The notes under the pieces were generated by a model. That model was given only the letters and a program-made list of their open reading frames with translations, ran no database searches and was not told the origin of the DNA. The position numbers and the translations under genes are program-made. Positions 21,510-36,900 of a stretch of DNA of 58,755 nucleotides are shown piece by piece. Origin of the DNA: Nemertoderma westbladi (taxonomy: Eukaryota > Xenacoelomorpha > Nemertodermatida > Nemertodermatidae); NCBI GenBank assembly GCA_032718475.1, contig JAUCBJ010009003.1, forward strand, positions 1 to 58,755, read 5' to 3'. Every line of letters begins with the position of its first letter. Positions within the stretch are counted from its first letter, which is position 1.

Positions 21510-21631
21510 GACCGATAGATGTACAAATGATAGAACCAATACGAATGAGAACTTAAAGCAATCTTTACAAAGTTAATCCGAATAAAATAAAATTTTGAAA
21601 ATCCACGGCATTTAGGGAATATAATTCTATA

Positions 21632-24600
21632 TAATTATTTAATGTTGCTACTAATTATGTAAGTTTGTAATTATTTAATGTTGCTACTAATTATGTAAGT
21701 TTGTAATTATTTAATGTTGCTACTAATTATGTAAGTTTGTAATCATTTAATGTTGCTACTAATTATGTAAGTTTGTAATCATTTAATGTTGCTACTAATT
21801 ATGTAAGTTTGTAATTATTTAATGTTGCTACTAATTATGTAAGTTTGTAATTATTTAATGTTGCTACTAATTATGTAAGTTTGTAATTATTTAATGTTGC
21901 TACTAAGTATGTAAGTCTAAGTATGTAAGTTTGTAATCATTTAATGTTACTACTACGTATGTAAGTTTGTAACATGTAATGTTGATACTAATTATGTAAG
22001 TTTGTAATCATTTAATGTGCTACTAATTATGTAAGTTTGTAATCATTTAATGTTACTACTACGTATGTAAGTTTGTAATCATGTAATGTTGATACTAATT
22101 ATGTAAGTTTGTAATAATTTAATGTTGCTACTAATTATGTAAGTTTGTAATTATTTAATGTTGCTACTAATTATGTAAGTTTGTAATTATTTATTTAATG
22201 TTGCTACTAATTATGTAAGTTTGTAATCATTTAATGTTGGTACTACGTATGTAAGTTTGTAATCATGTAATGTTGATACTAATTATGTAAGTTTGTAATT
22301 ATTTAATGTTGCTACTAATTATGTAAGTTTGTAATTATTTAATGTTGCTACTAATTATGTAAGTTTGTAATTATTTATTTAATGTTGCTACTAATTATGT
22401 AAGTTTGTAATCTTTTAATGTTGGTACTAATTATGTAAGTTTGTAATCATTTAATGTTACTAACTAATTATGTAAGTTTGTAATCATTTAATGTTACTAC
22501 TACGTATGTAAGTTTGTAATCATGTAATGTTGATACTAATTATGTAAGTTTGTAATCATTTAATGTTACTACTACGTATGTAAGTTTGTAATCATGTAAT
22601 GTTGATACTAATTATGTAAGTTTGTTTAAAGGCGGGGTAGCTCATTTGGTTGAGCGCCGGGCCTGCAATCTAATGGTTGTAGGTTCAGCCCCGCCAGGGT
22701 CCACTCAGCCTTTCATCCACTGGGGTCGATAAAATGAGTACCAGTTAAATAACTGGGAGCAAAACTTGGGATAGGAGTAGCGCCCACCCCTACCCTCGGG
22801 TAGCAGCTATCGAAAGAGGAGCCTTCGGGTCGCCTCCGGCTTCGGCCGACTGTTTGCTTTGCTTTTTGCTTTTTGCTTTTACTACGTATGTAAGTTTGTA
22901 ATCATGTAATGTTGATACTAATTATGTAAGTTTGTAATCATTTAATGTTGCTACTAATTATGTAAGTTTGTAATCTTTTAATGTTGCTACTAAGTATGTA
23001 AGTTTGTAATCATGTAATGTTGCTACTAATTATGTAAGTTTGTAATTATTTAATGTTGCTACTAAGTATGTAAGTTTGTAATCATGTAATGTTGATACTA
23101 ATTATGTAAGTTTGTACTCATTTAATGTTGATACTAATTTATGTAAGTTTGTAATCATTTAATGTTGATACTAAGTATGTAAGTTTGTAATCATTTAATG
23201 TTGCTACTAATTATATAAGTTTGTAATCATTTAATGTTACTACTAATTATGTAAGTTTGTAATCATTTAATGTTGCTACTAATTATGTAAGTTTGTAATC
23301 ATTTAATGTTACTACTACGTATGTAAGTTTGTAATCATGTAATGTTGATACTAATTATATAAGTTTGTAATCATTTAATGTTGCTACTAATTATATAAGT
23401 TTGAAATCATTTAATGTTACTACTACGTATGTAAGTTTGTAATCATGTAATGTTGCTACTAATTATGTAAGTTTGTAATCATTTAATGTTGCTACTAATT
23501 ATGTAAGTTTGTAATCATTTAATGTTACTACTACGTATGTAAGTTTGTAATCATGTAATGTTGATACTAATTATGTAAGTTTGTAATTATTTAATGTTGC
23601 TACTAATTATGTAAGTTTGTAATTATTTAATGTTGCTACTAATTATGTAAGTTTGTAATTATTTAATGTTGCTACTAATTATGTAAGTTTGTAATCTTTT
23701 AATGTTGGTACTAATTATGTAAGTTTGTAATCATTTAATGTTACTAACTAATTATGTAAGTTTGTAATCATTTAATGTTACTACTACGTATGTAAGTTTG
23801 TAATCATGTATTGTTGATACTAATTATGTAAGTTTGTAATCATTTAATGTTACTACTACGTATGTAAGTTTGTAATCATGTAATGTTGATACTAATTATG
23901 TAAGTTTGTAATCATTTAATGTTACTACTACGTATGTAAGTTTGTAATCATGTAATGTTGATACTAATTATGTAAGTTTGTAATCATTTAATGTTGCTAC
24001 TAATTATGTAAGTTTGTTATCTTTTAATGTTGCTACTAAGTATGTAAGTTTGTAATCATGTAATGTTGCTACTCATTATGTAAGTTTGTAATCTTTTAAT
24101 GTTGCTACTAAGTATGTAAGTTTGTAATCATGTAATGTTGATACTAATTATGTAAGTTTGTACTCATTTAATGTTGATACTAATTTATGTAGGTTTGTAA
24201 TCATTTAATGTTGATACTAAGTATGTAAGTTTGTAATCATTTAATGTTGCTACTAATTATATAAGTTTGTAATCATTTAATGTTGCTACTAATTATATAA
24301 GTTTGTAATCATTTAATGTTACTACTACGTATGTAAGTTTGTAATCATTTAATGTTACTACTACGTATGTAAGTTTGTAATCATGTAATGTTGATACTAA
24401 TTATATAAGTTTGTAATCATTTAATGTTGCTACTAATTATATAAGTTTGTAATCATTTAATGTTACTACTACGTATGTAAGTTTGTAATCATGTAATGTT
24501 GCTACTAATTATGTAAGTTTGTAATCTTTTAATGTTGCTACTAATTATGTAAGTTTGTAATTATTTAATGTTGCTACTAATTATGTAAGTTTGTAATTAT

Positions 24601-24740
24601 TTAATGTTGCTACTAAGTATGTAAGTTTGTAATCATGTAATGTTGCTACTAATTATGTAAGTTTGTAATCATTTAATGTTGCTACTAATTATGTAAGTTT
24701 GTAATCATTTAATGTTGCTACTAAGTATGTAAGTTTGTAA
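21632..24740. repeat. 36-bp minisatellite, GTAAGT and TACTAAT in most units
   Basis: About 80 units of roughly 36 bp, with core TACTAATTATGTAAGTTTG, fill this span apart from the SINE. Variants with TACTACGTATG or TACTAAGTATG alternate in runs, giving a two-unit (72-bp) higher order in places. A larger block is also duplicated: the rare variant TTACTAACTAATTATG occurs near 22455 and near 23735. The array ends 99 bp before the ACE exon at 24840. On the + strand most units hold a consensus 5' splice-site hexamer and a branch-point-like TACTAAT. Confidence 0.95.
22631..22880 (+). mobile_element. tRNA-derived SINE inserted in the 36-bp array
   Basis: The tRNA-like head starts GGCGGGGTAGCTCATTTGGT. 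GGCGGGG at its start pairs perfectly with CCCCGCC about 60 bases on, and GCTC/GAGC forms a D stem. A central domain follows with AGCCTTTCATCCACTGGGG, TCGATAAAATGAGTACCAG and AACTGGGAGC. The 3' tail is a GCTTTTT simple repeat. No clear target-site duplication can be seen because both flanks are array DNA. Confidence 0.85.
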
Positions 24741-24839
24741 ACCATATTGTTACTATACTCTGCGTATTAGTTTGAAAATTGTTATTGATGCTTCTATTAA
24801 AGTAAGTTTGTACTTATTAACACACTTGTATTATTATAG

Positions 24840-24988
24840 GCCGGGACTTACACACTGAAACCGCTGAAAACGTGGGCTGACTATTGGATTTCTTTGTACG
24901 ACGAGGAAGATCTAGAAAATACAGTTATGAGTCTCTGGGAGGATATTAAACCCGCATACCTCGAACTACATGCCTATACTCGGAATAA
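24840..24988 (+). CDS. ACE: ACE exon 1 of window (LHAY block); its 3' end is the source of the 37-bp array
   Basis: Acceptor TTATTATAG at 24831-24839, donor AA|GTAAGT. It codes AGTYTLKPLKTWADYW, then ISLYDEEDLENTVMSLWEDI, then KPAYLELHAYTRNK. It aligns with the M2 pattern W..LY...L......LW..IKP.Y..LHAYVR.KL, so the exon end is ancestral, conserved coding sequence. The exon ends in phase 2 (AA), and exon 2 completes the Lys codon and continues LNKLYG. Reading through the donor meets TAA at 24990-24992, so only this first donor gives a productive mRNA. It is flanked by one minisatellite 99 bp upstream and overlaps the first unit of another. Confidence 0.93.
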
Positions 24989-27900
24989 GTAAGTACCTCG
25001 AACTTAATGCCTATACTCGGAATAAGTAAGTACCTCGAACTATATTCCTTTACTCGGAATAAGTAAGTACCTCGAACTACATGCCTATACTCGGAATAAG
25101 TAAGTACCTCGAACTAGATGCCTATACTCGGAATAAGTAAGTACCTCGAACTACATGCCTATACTCGGAATAAGTAAGTATACCTCGAACTACATGCCTA
25201 TACTCGGAATAAGTAAGAACCTCGAACTACATGCCTATACTCGGAATAAGTAAGTACCTCGAACTATATTCCTTTACTCGGAATAAGTAAGTACCTCGAA
25301 CTACATGCCTATACTCGGAATAAGTAAGTACCTCGAACTACATGCACGTACTCGGAATAAGTAAGTACCTCGAACTACATGCCTATACTCGGAATAAGTA
25401 AGTACCTCGAACTACATGCCTATACTCGGAATAAGTAAGTACCTCGAACTATATTCCTTTACTCTGAATAAGTAAGTACCTCGAACTACATGCCCATACT
25501 CGGAATAAGTAAGTACCTCGAACTACATGCCTATACTCGGAATAAGTAAGTACCTCGAACTACATGCCTATACTCGGAATAAGTAAGTATACCTCGAACT
25601 ACATGCCTATACTCGGAATAAGTAAGAACCTCGAACTACATGCCTATACTCGGAATAAGTAAGTACCTCGAACTACATGCCTATACTCGGAATAAGTAAG
25701 TACCTCGAACTAGATGCCTATACTCGGAATAAGTAAGTACCTCGAACTACATGCCTATACTCGGAATAAGTAAGTATACCTCGAACTACATGCCTATACT
25801 CGGAATAAGTAAGAACCTCGAACTACATGCCTATACTCGGAATAAGTAAGTACCTCGAACTTAAGTAAGTACCTCGAACTACATGCCTATACTCGGAATA
25901 AGTAAGTATACCTCGAACTACATGCCTATACTCGGAATAAGTAAGAACCTCGAACTACATGCCTATACTCGGAATAAGTAAGAACCTCGAACTACATGCC
26001 TATACTCGGAATAAGTAAGTACCTCGAACTATATTCCTTTACTCGGAATAAGTAAGTACCTCGAACTACATGCCTATACTCGGAATAAGTAAGAACCTCG
26101 AACTACATGCCTATACTCGGAATAAGTAAGAACCTCGAACTACATGCCTATACTCGGAATAAGTAAGTACCTCGAACTATATTCCTTTACTCGGAATAAG
26201 TAAGTACCTCGAACTACATGCCTATACTCGGAATAAGTAAGTACCTCGAACTACATTCCTATACTCGGAATAAGTAAGTACCTCGAACTACAGCCTTTAC
26301 TCTGAATAAGTAAGTACGTCGAACTACATTCCTTTACTCTGAATAAGTAAGTACCTCGAACTACATTCCTATACTCGGAATAAGTAAGTACCTCGAACTA
26401 CATTCCTTTACTCGGAATAAGTAAGTACCTCGAACTATATTCCTTTACTCGGAATAAGTAAGTACCTCGAACTACATTCCTTTACTCGGAATAAGTAAGT
26501 ACCTCGAACTATATTCCTTTATTCTGAATAAGTAAGTACGTCGAACTACATTCCTTTACTCTGAATAAGTAAGTACCTCGAACTACATGCCTATACTCGG
26601 AATAAGTAAGTACCTCGAACTACATGCCCATACTCGGAATAAGTAAGTACCTCGAACTACATGCCTATACTCGGAATAAGTAAGTACCTCGAACTACATG
26701 CCCATACTCGGAATAAGTAAGTACCTCGAACTACATGCCTATACTCGGAATAAGTAAGTACCTCGAACTACATGCTTATACTCGGAATAAGTAAGTACCT
26801 CGAACTACATTCCTATACTCGGAATAAGTAAGTACCTCGAACTATATTCCTTTACTCTGAATAAGTAAGTACGTCGAACTACATTCCTTTACTCTGAATA
26901 AGTAAGTACCTCGAACTACATGCCTATACTCGGAATAAGTAAGTACCTCGAACTACATGCCTATACTCGGAATAAGTAAGTACCTCGAACTACAGCCTTT
27001 ACTCGGAATAAGTAAGTACCTCGAACTACATTCCTTTACTCGGAATAAGTACGTACCTCGAACTGTATTCCTATACTCGGAATAAGTAAGTACCTCGAAC
27101 TACATGCCTATACTCGGAATAAGTAAGTACCTCGAACTATATTCCTTTACTCTGAATAAGTAAGTACGTCGAACTACATTCCTTTACTCTGAATAAGTAA
27201 GTACGTCGAACTACATTCCTTTACTCTGAATAAGTAAGTACGTCGAACTACATTCCTTTACTCTGAATAAGTAAGTACCTCGAACTACAGCCTTTACTCG
27301 GAATAAGTAAGTACCTCGAACTACATTCCTTTACTCGGAATAAGTACGTACCTCGAACTGTATTCCTATACTCGGAATAAGTAAGTACCTCGAACTACAT
27401 GCCTATACTCGGAATAAGTAAGTACCTCGAACTATATTCCTTTACTCTGAATAAGTAAGTACGTCGAACTATATTCCTTTACTCTGAATAAGTAAGTACC
27501 TCGAACTACATGCCTATACTCGGAATAAGTAAGTACCTCGAACTACAGCCTTTACTCGGAATAAGTAAGTACCTCGAACTACATGCCTATACTCGGAATA
27601 AGTAAGTACCTCGAACTACAGCCTTTACTCGGAATAAGTAAGTACCTCGAACTACATTCCTTTACTCGGAATAAGTACGTACCTCGAACTGTATTCCTAT
27701 ACTCGGAATAAGTAAGTACCTCGAACTACATGCCTATACTCGGAATAAGTAAGTACCTCGAACTATATTCCTTTACTCTGAATAAGTAAGTACGTCGAAC
27801 TATATTCCTTTACTCTGAATAAGTAAGTACGTCGAACTATATTCCTTTACTCTGAATAAGTAAGTACCTCGAACTACAGCCTTTACTCGGAATAGTAAGT

Positions 27901-30900
27901 ACCTCGAACTACATGCCTATACTCGGAATAAGTAAGTACCTCGAACTACAGCCTTTACTCGGAATAAGTAAGTACCTCGAACTACATTCCTTTACTCGGA
28001 ATAAGTACGTACCTCGAACTGTATTCCTATACTCGGAATAAGTAAGTACCTCGAACTACATGCCTATACTCGGAATAAGTAAGTACCTCGAACTATATTC
28101 CTTTACTCTGAATAAGTAAGTACGTCGAACTACATTCCTTTACTCTGAATAAGTAAGTACGTCGAACTACATTCCTTTACTCTGAATAAGTAAGTACGTC
28201 GAACTACATTCCTATACTCGGAATAAGTAAGTACCTCGAACTACATGCCTATACTCGGAATAAGTAAGTACCTCGAACTACAGCCTTTACTCGGAATAAG
28301 TAAGTACCTCGAACTACATGCCTATACTCGGAATAAGTAAGTACCTCGAACTACAGCCTTTACTCGGAATAAGTAAGTACCTCGAACTACATTCCTTTAC
28401 TCGGAATAAGTACGTACCTCGAACTGTATTCCTATACTCGGAATAAGTAAGTACCTCGAACTACATGCCTATACTCGGAATAAGTAAGTACCTCGAACTA
28501 CAGCCTTTACTCGGAATAAGTAAGTACCTCGAACTACATGCCTATACTCGGAATAAGTAAGTACCTCGAACTACAGCCTTTACTCGGAATAAGTAAGTAC
28601 CTCGAACTACATTCCTTTACTCGGAATAAGTACGTACCTCGAACTGTATTCCTATACTCGGAATAAGTAAGTACCTCGAACTACATGCCTATACTCGGAA
28701 TAAGTAAGTACCTCGAACTATATTCCTTTACTCTGAATAAGTAAGTACGTCGAACTACATTCCTTTACTCTGAATAAGTAAGTACGTCGAACTACATTCC
28801 TTTACTCGGAATAAGTACGTACCTCGAACTGTATTCCTATACTCGGAATAAGTAAGTACCTCGAACTACATGCCTATACTCGGAATAAGTAAGTACCTCG
28901 AACTATATTCCTTTACTCTGAATAAGTAAGTACGTCGAACTACATGCCTATACTCGGAATAAGTAAGTACCTCTAACTACAGCCTTTACTCGGAATAAGT
29001 AAGTACCTCGAACTACATGCCTATACTCGGAATAAGTAAGTACCTCGAACTACAGCCTTTACTCGGAATAAGTAAGTACCTCGAACTACATGCCTATACT
29101 CGGAATAAGTAAGTACCTCGAATTACAGCCTTTACTCGGAATAAGTAAGTACCTCGAACTACATTCCTTTACTCGGAATAAGTACGTACCTCGAACTGTA
29201 TTCCTATACTCGGAATAAGTAAGTACCTCGAACTACATGCCTATACTCGGAATAAGTAAGTACCTCGAACTATATTCCTTTACTCTGAATAAGTAAGTAC
29301 GTCGAACTACATTCCTTTACTCTGAATAAGTAAGTACGTCGAACTACATTCCTTTACTCTGAATAAGTAAGTACGTCGAACTACATTCCTTTACTCTGAA
29401 TAAGTAAGTACCTCGAACTACAGCCTTTACTCGGAATAAGTAAGTACCTCGAACTACATTCCTTTACTCGGAATAAGTACGTACCTCGAACTGTATTCCT
29501 ATACTCGGAATAAGTAAGTACCTCGAACTACATGCCTATACTCGGAATAAGTAAGTACGTCGAACTACATTCCTTTACTCTGAATAAGTAAGTACCTCGA
29601 ACTACATGCCTATACTCGGAATAAGTAAGTACCTCGAACTACAGCCTTTACTCGGAATAAGTAAGTACCTCGAACTACATTCCTTTACTCGGAATAAGTA
29701 AGTACCTCGAACTACATTCCTTTACTCGGAATAAGTAAGTACCTCGAACTACATTCCTATACTCGGAATAAGTAAGTACCTCGAACTACATGCCTTTACT
29801 CGGAATAAGTACGTACCTCGAACTGTATTCCTATACTCGGAATAAGTAAGTACCTCGAACTACATGCCTATACTCGGAATAAGTAAGTACCTCGAACTAC
29901 AGCCTTTACTCGGAATAAGTAAGTACCTCGAACTACATTCCTTTACTCGGAATAAGTAAGTACCTCGAACTACATTCCTTTACTCGGAATAAGTACGTAC
30001 CTCGAACTGTATTCCTATACTCGGAATAAGTAAGTACCTCGAACTACATGCCTATACTCGGAATAAGTAAGTACCTCGAACTACATTCCTTTACTCGGAA
30101 TAAGTAAGTACCTCGAACTACATTCCTTTACTCGGAATAGGTAAGTACCTCGAACTACATTCCTATACTCGGAATAAGTAAGTACCTCGAACTACATGCC
30201 TTTACTCGGAATAAGTACGTACCTCGAACTGTATTCCTATACTCGGAATAAGTAAGTACCTCGAACTACATGCCTATACTCGGAATAAGTAAGTACCTCG
30301 AACTACAGCCTTTACTCGGAATAAGTAAGTACCTCGAACTACATTCCTTTACTCGGAATAAGTAAGTACCTCGAACTACATTCCTTTACTCGGAATAAGT
30401 ACGTACCTCGAACTGTATTCCTATACTCGGAATAAGTAAGTACCTCGAACTACATGCCTTTACTCGGAATAAGTAAGTACCTCGAACTACATTCCTTTAC
30501 TCGGAATAAGTAAGTACCTCGAACTACATTCCTTTACTCTGAATAAGTACGTACCTCGAACTGTATTCCTATACTCGGAATAAGTAAGTACCTCGAACTA
30601 CATGCCTATACTCGGAATAAGTAAGTACCTCGAACTATATTCCTTTACTCTGAATAAGTAAGTACGTCGAACTACATTCCTTTACTCTGAATAAGTAAGT
30701 ACCTCGAACTACATGCCCATACTCGGAATAAGTAAGTACCTCGAACTACATGCCTATACTCGGAATAAGTAAGTACCTCGAACTACATGCTTATACTCGG
30801 AATAAGTAAGTACCTCGAACTACATTCCTATACTCGGAATAAGTAAGTACCTCGAACTATATTCCTTTACTCTGAATAAGTAAGTACGTCGAACTACATT

Positions 30901-33900
30901 CCTTTACTCTGAATAAGTAAGTACCTCGAACTACATGCCTATACTCGGAATAAGTAAGTACCTCGAACTACATGCCTATACTCGGAATAAGTAAGTACCT
31001 CGAACTACAGCCTTTACTCGGAATAAGTAAGTACCTCGAACTACATTCCTTTACTCGGAATAAGTAAGTACCTCGAATTACATTCCTTTACTCTGAATAA
31101 GTAAGTACCTCGAACTACATGCCTATACTCGGAATAAGTAAGTACCTCGAACTGTATTCCTATACTCGGAATAAGTAAGTACCTCGAACTACATGCCTAT
31201 ACTCGGAATAAGTAAGTACCTCGAACTACAGCCTTTACTCGGAATAAGTAAGTACCTCGAACTACATGCCTATACTCGGAATAAGTAAGTACCTCGAACT
31301 ATATTCCTTTACTCTGAATAAGTAAGTACCTCGAACTACATTCCTTTACTCTGAATAAGTAAGTACCTCGAACTACATTCCTTTACTCGGAATAAGTAAG
31401 TACCTCGAACTACATTCCTTTACTCTGAATAAGTAAGTACCTCGAACTACATGCCTATACTCGGAATAAGTAAGTACCTCGAACTACATGCCTATACTCG
31501 GAATAAGTAAGTACCTCGAACTACAGCCTTTACTCGGAATAAGTAAGTACCTCGAACTACATGCCTATACTCGGAATAAGTAAGTACCTCTATCTACATT
31601 CCTTTACTCGGAATAAGTAAGTACCTCGAACTATATTCCTATACTCGGAATAAGTAAGAACCTCGAACTACATGCCTATACTCGGAATAAGTAAGTACCT
31701 CGAACTACATTCCTTTACTCGGAATAAGTAAGTACCTCGAACTACATTCCTTTACTCTGAATAAGTAAGTACCTCGAACTACATGCCTATACTCGGAATA
31801 AGTACGTACCTCGAACTGTATTCCTATACTCGGAATAAGTAAGTACCTCGAACTACATGCCTATACTCGGAATAAGTAAGTACCTCGAACTACAGCCTTT
31901 ACTCGGAATAAGTAAGTACCTCGAACTACATTCCTTTACTCGGAATAAGTAAGTACCTCGAACTACATTCCTTTACTCTGAATAAGTAAGTATCTCGAAC
32001 TACATGCCTATACTCGGAATAAGTAAGTACCTCGAACTACAGCCTTTACTCGGAATAAGTAAGTACCTCGAACTACATGCCTATACTCGGAATAAGTAAG
32101 TACCTCTATCTACATTCCTTTACTCGGAATAGGTATGTACATCGAACTATATTCCTTTACTCTGAATAAGTAAGTACGTCGAACTACATTCCTTTACTCT
32201 GAATAAGTAAGTACCTCGAACTACATGCCTATACTCGGAATAAGTAAGTACGTCGAACTATACAGCCTTTACTCGGAATGAGTAAGTACCTCGAACTACA
32301 TGCCTATACTCGGAATAAGTAAGTACCTCGAACTACATGCCTATACTCGGAATAAGTAAGTACCTCGAACTACATGCCTATACTCGGAATAAGTACGTAC
32401 CTCGAACTGTATTCCTATACTCGGAATAAGTAAGTACCTCAAACTACATGCCTATACTCGGAATAAGTAAGTACCTCGAACTACATGCCTATACTCGGAA
32501 TAAGTAAGTACCTCGAACTACATGCCTATACTCGGAATAAGTACGTACCTCGAACTGTATTCCTATACTCGGAATAAGTAAGTACCTCAAACTACATGCC
32601 TATACTCGGAATAAGTAAGTACCTCGAACTACATGCCCATACTCGGAATAAGTAAGTACCTCGAACTACATGCCCATACTCGGAATAAGTAAGTACCTCG
32701 AACTACATGCCTATACTCGGAATAAGTAAGTATACCTCGAACTACATGCCTATACTCGGAATAAGTAAGAACCTCGAACTACATGCCTATACTCGGAATA
32801 AGTAAGTACCTCGAACTACAGCCTATACTCGGAATAAGTAAGTACGTCGAACTACATTCCTATACTCGGAATAAATAAGTACCTCGAACTAGATGCCTAT
32901 ACTCGGAATAAGTACGTACCTCGAACTACATTCCTATACTCGGAATAAGTAAGTACCTCGAACTACATTCCTATACTCGGAATAAGTAAGTACGTCGAAC
33001 TACGTTCCTATACTCGGAATAAGTAAGTACGTCGAACTACGTTCCTATACTCTGAATAAGTAAGTACCTCGAACTATACAGCCTTTACTCGGAATGAGTA
33101 AGTATCTCGAACTACATTCCTTTACTCGGAATAAGTAAGTGCCTTGAACTACATGCCTATACTCGGAATAAGTAAGTACCTCGAACTACATGCCTATACT
33201 CGGAATAAGTAAGTACCTCGAACTATACAGCCTTTACTCGGAATGAGTAAGTATCTCGAACTACATTCCTTTACTCGGAATAAGTAAGTACCTTGAACTA
33301 CATGCCTATACTCGGAATAAGTAAGTACCTCGAACTACATGCCTATACTCGGAATAAGTAAGTACCTCGAACTAGATGCCTATACTCGGAATAAGTACGT
33401 ACCTCGAACTACATTCCTATACTCGGAATAAGTAAGTACCTCGAACTACATTCCTATACTCGGAATAAGTAAGTACGTCGAACTACAGCCTATACCCGGA
33501 ATAAGTAAGTACCTCGAACTACATTCCTTTACTCGGAATAAGTAAGTACCTCGAACTACATGCCTATACTCGGAATAAGTAAGTACCTCGAACTACATGC
33601 CTATACCCGGAATAAGTAAGTACCTCGAACTACATTCCTTTACTCGGAATAAGTAAGTACCTCGAACTACATGCCTATACTCGGAATAAGTAAGTACCTC
33701 GAACTACATTCCTATACTCGGAATAAGTAAGTACCTCGAACTATACAGCCTTTACTCGGAATGAGTAAGTACCTCGAACTATATTCCTTTATTCTGAATA
33801 AGTAAGTACGTCGAACTACATGCCTATACCCGGAATAAGTAAGTACCTCGAACTACATTCCTTTACTCGGAATAAGTAAGTACCTCGAACTACATGCCTA

Positions 33901-36900
33901 TACTCGGAATAAGTAAGTACCTCGAACTACATGCCTATACCCGGAATAAGTAAGTACCTCGAACTACATTCCTTTACTCGGAATAAGTAAGTACCTCGAA
34001 CTACATGCCTATACTCGGAATAAGTAAGTACCTCGAACTACATTCCTATACTCGGAATAAGTAAGTACCTCGAACTATACAGCCTTTACTCGGAATGAGT
34101 AAGTACCTCGAACTATATTCCTTTACTCTGAATAAGTAAGTACGTCGAACTACAGCCTTTACTCGGAATAAGTAAGTACCTCTAACTACATTCCTATACT
34201 CGGAATAATTACGTACGTCGAACTGTATTCCTTTACTCGGAATAAGTACGTACCTCGAACTGTATTCCTATACTCGGAATAAGTAAGTACCTCGAACTAC
34301 ATGCCTATACTCGGAATAAGTAAGTACCTCGAACTATATTCCTTTACTCTGAATAAGTAAGTACCTCGAACTACATGCCTATACTCGGAATAAGTAAGTA
34401 CCTCTAACTAAATTCCTATACTCGGAATAAGTACGTACCTCGAACTGTATTCCTATACTCGGAATAAGTAAGTACCTCGAACTACATGCCTATACTCGGA
34501 ATAAGTAAGTACCTCGAACTATATTCCTTTACTCTGAATAAGTAAGTACCTCGAACTACATGCCTATACTCGGAATAAGTAAGTACCTCTAACTAAATTC
34601 CTATACTCGGAATAAGTACGTACCTCGAACTGTATTCCTATACTCGGAATAAGTAAGTACCTCGAACTACATTCCTATACTCGGAATAAGTAAGTACGTC
34701 GAACTACGTTCCTATACTCGGAATAAGTAAGTACGTCGAACTACGTTCCTATACTCTGAATAAGTAAGTACCTCGAACTATACAGCCTTTACTCGGAATG
34801 AGTAAGTATCTCGAACTACATTCCTTTACTCGGAATAAGTAAGTGCCTTGAACTACATGCCTATACTCGGAATAAGTAAGTACCTCGAACTACATGCCTA
34901 TACTCGGAATAAGTAAGTACCTCGAACTATACAGCCTTTACTCGGAATGAGTAAGTATCTCGAACTACATTCCTTTACTCGGAATAAGTAAGTACCTTGA
35001 ACTACATGCCTATACTCGGAATAAGTAAGTACCTCGAACTACATGCCTATACTCGGAATAAGTAAGTACCTCGAACTAGATGCCTATACTCGGAATAAGT
35101 ACGTACCTCGAACTACATTCCTATACTCGGAATAAGTAAGTACCTCGAACTACATTCCTATACTCGGAATAAGTAAGTACGTCGAACTACAGCCTATACC
35201 CGGAATAAGTAAGTACCTCGAACTACATTCCTTTACTCGGAATAAGTAAGTACCTCGAACTACATGCCTATACTCGGAATAAGTAAGTACCTCGAACTAC
35301 ATGCCTATACCCGGAATAAGTAAGTACCTCGAACTACATTCCTTTACTCGGAATAAGTAAGTACCTCGAACTACATGCCTATACTCGGAATAAGTAAGTA
35401 CCTCGAACTACATTCCTATACTCGGAATAAGTAAGTACCTCGAACTATACAGCCTTTACTCGGAATGAGTAAGTACCTCGAACTATATTCCTTTATTCTG
35501 AATAAGTAAGTACGTCGAACTACATGCCTATACCCGGAATAAGTAAGTACCTCGAACTACATTCCTTTACTCGGAATAAGTAAGTACCTCGAACTACATG
35601 CCTATACTCGGAATAAGTAAGTACCTCGAACTACATGCCTATACCCGGAATAAGTAAGTACCTCGAACTACATTCCTTTACTCGGAATAAGTAAGTACCT
35701 CGAACTACATGCCTATACTCGGAATAAGTAAGTACCTCGAACTACATTCCTATACTCGGAATAAGTAAGTACCTCGAACTATACAGCCTTTACTCGGAAT
35801 GAGTAAGTACCTCGAACTATATTCCTTTACTCTGAATAAGTAAGTACGTCGAACTACAGCCTTTACTCGGAATAAGTAAGTACCTCTAACTACATTCCTA
35901 TACTCGGAATAATTACGTACGTCGAACTGTATTCCTTTACTCGGAATAAGTACGTACCTCGAACTGTATTCCTATACTCGGAATAAGTAAGTACCTCGAA
36001 CTACATGCCTATACTCGGAATAAGTAAGTACCTCGAACTATATTCCTTTACTCTGAATAAGTAAGTACCTCGAACTACATGCCTATACTCGGAATAAGTA
36101 AGTACCTCTAACTAAATTCCTATACTCGGAATAAGTACGTACCTCGAACTGTATTCCTATACTCGGAATAAGTAAGTACGTCGATCTATATTCCTTTACT
36201 CTGAATAAGTAAGTACCTCGAACTACATGCCTATACTCGGAATAAGTAAGTACCTCTAACTACATTCCTATACTCGGAATAATTACGTACGTCGAACTGT
36301 ATTCCTTTACTCGGAATAAGTAAGTACCTCGAACTATATTCCTTTACTCTGAATAATTAAGTACCTCGAACTACATGCCTATACTCGGAATAAGTAAGTA
36401 CCTCTAACTACATTCCTATACTCGGAATAAGTACGTACCTCGAACTGTATTCCTATACTCGGAATAAGTAAGTACCTCAAACTGCATTCCTATACTCGGA
36501 ATAAGTAAGTACCTCTAACTACATGCCTATACTCGGAATAAGTAAGTACCTCGAACTATATTCCTTTACTCGGAATAAGTAAGTACCTCGAACTATATTC
36601 CTTTACTCTGAATAAGTAAGTACCTCGAACTACAGCCTTTACTCGGAATAAGTAAGTACCTCGAACTATATTCCTATACTCGGAATAAGTAAGTACCTCG
36701 AACAATATTCCTTTACTCGGAATAAGTAAGTACCTCGAACTACATGCCTATACTCGGAATAAGTAAGTACCTCTAACTACGTCCCTATACTCGGAATAAG
36801 TAAGTACCTCGAACTACATTCCTTTACTCGGAATAAGTAAGTACCTCGACCTACATGCCTATACTTGGAATAAGTAAGTACCTCGAATTACATTTCTTTA

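Noticed and set aside
16141-21631. Upstream ACE exons (signal peptide and N-terminal domain)
   Set aside because: No frame here shows M2-like sequence with splice sites; these exons must lie outside the window or were too diverged to see.
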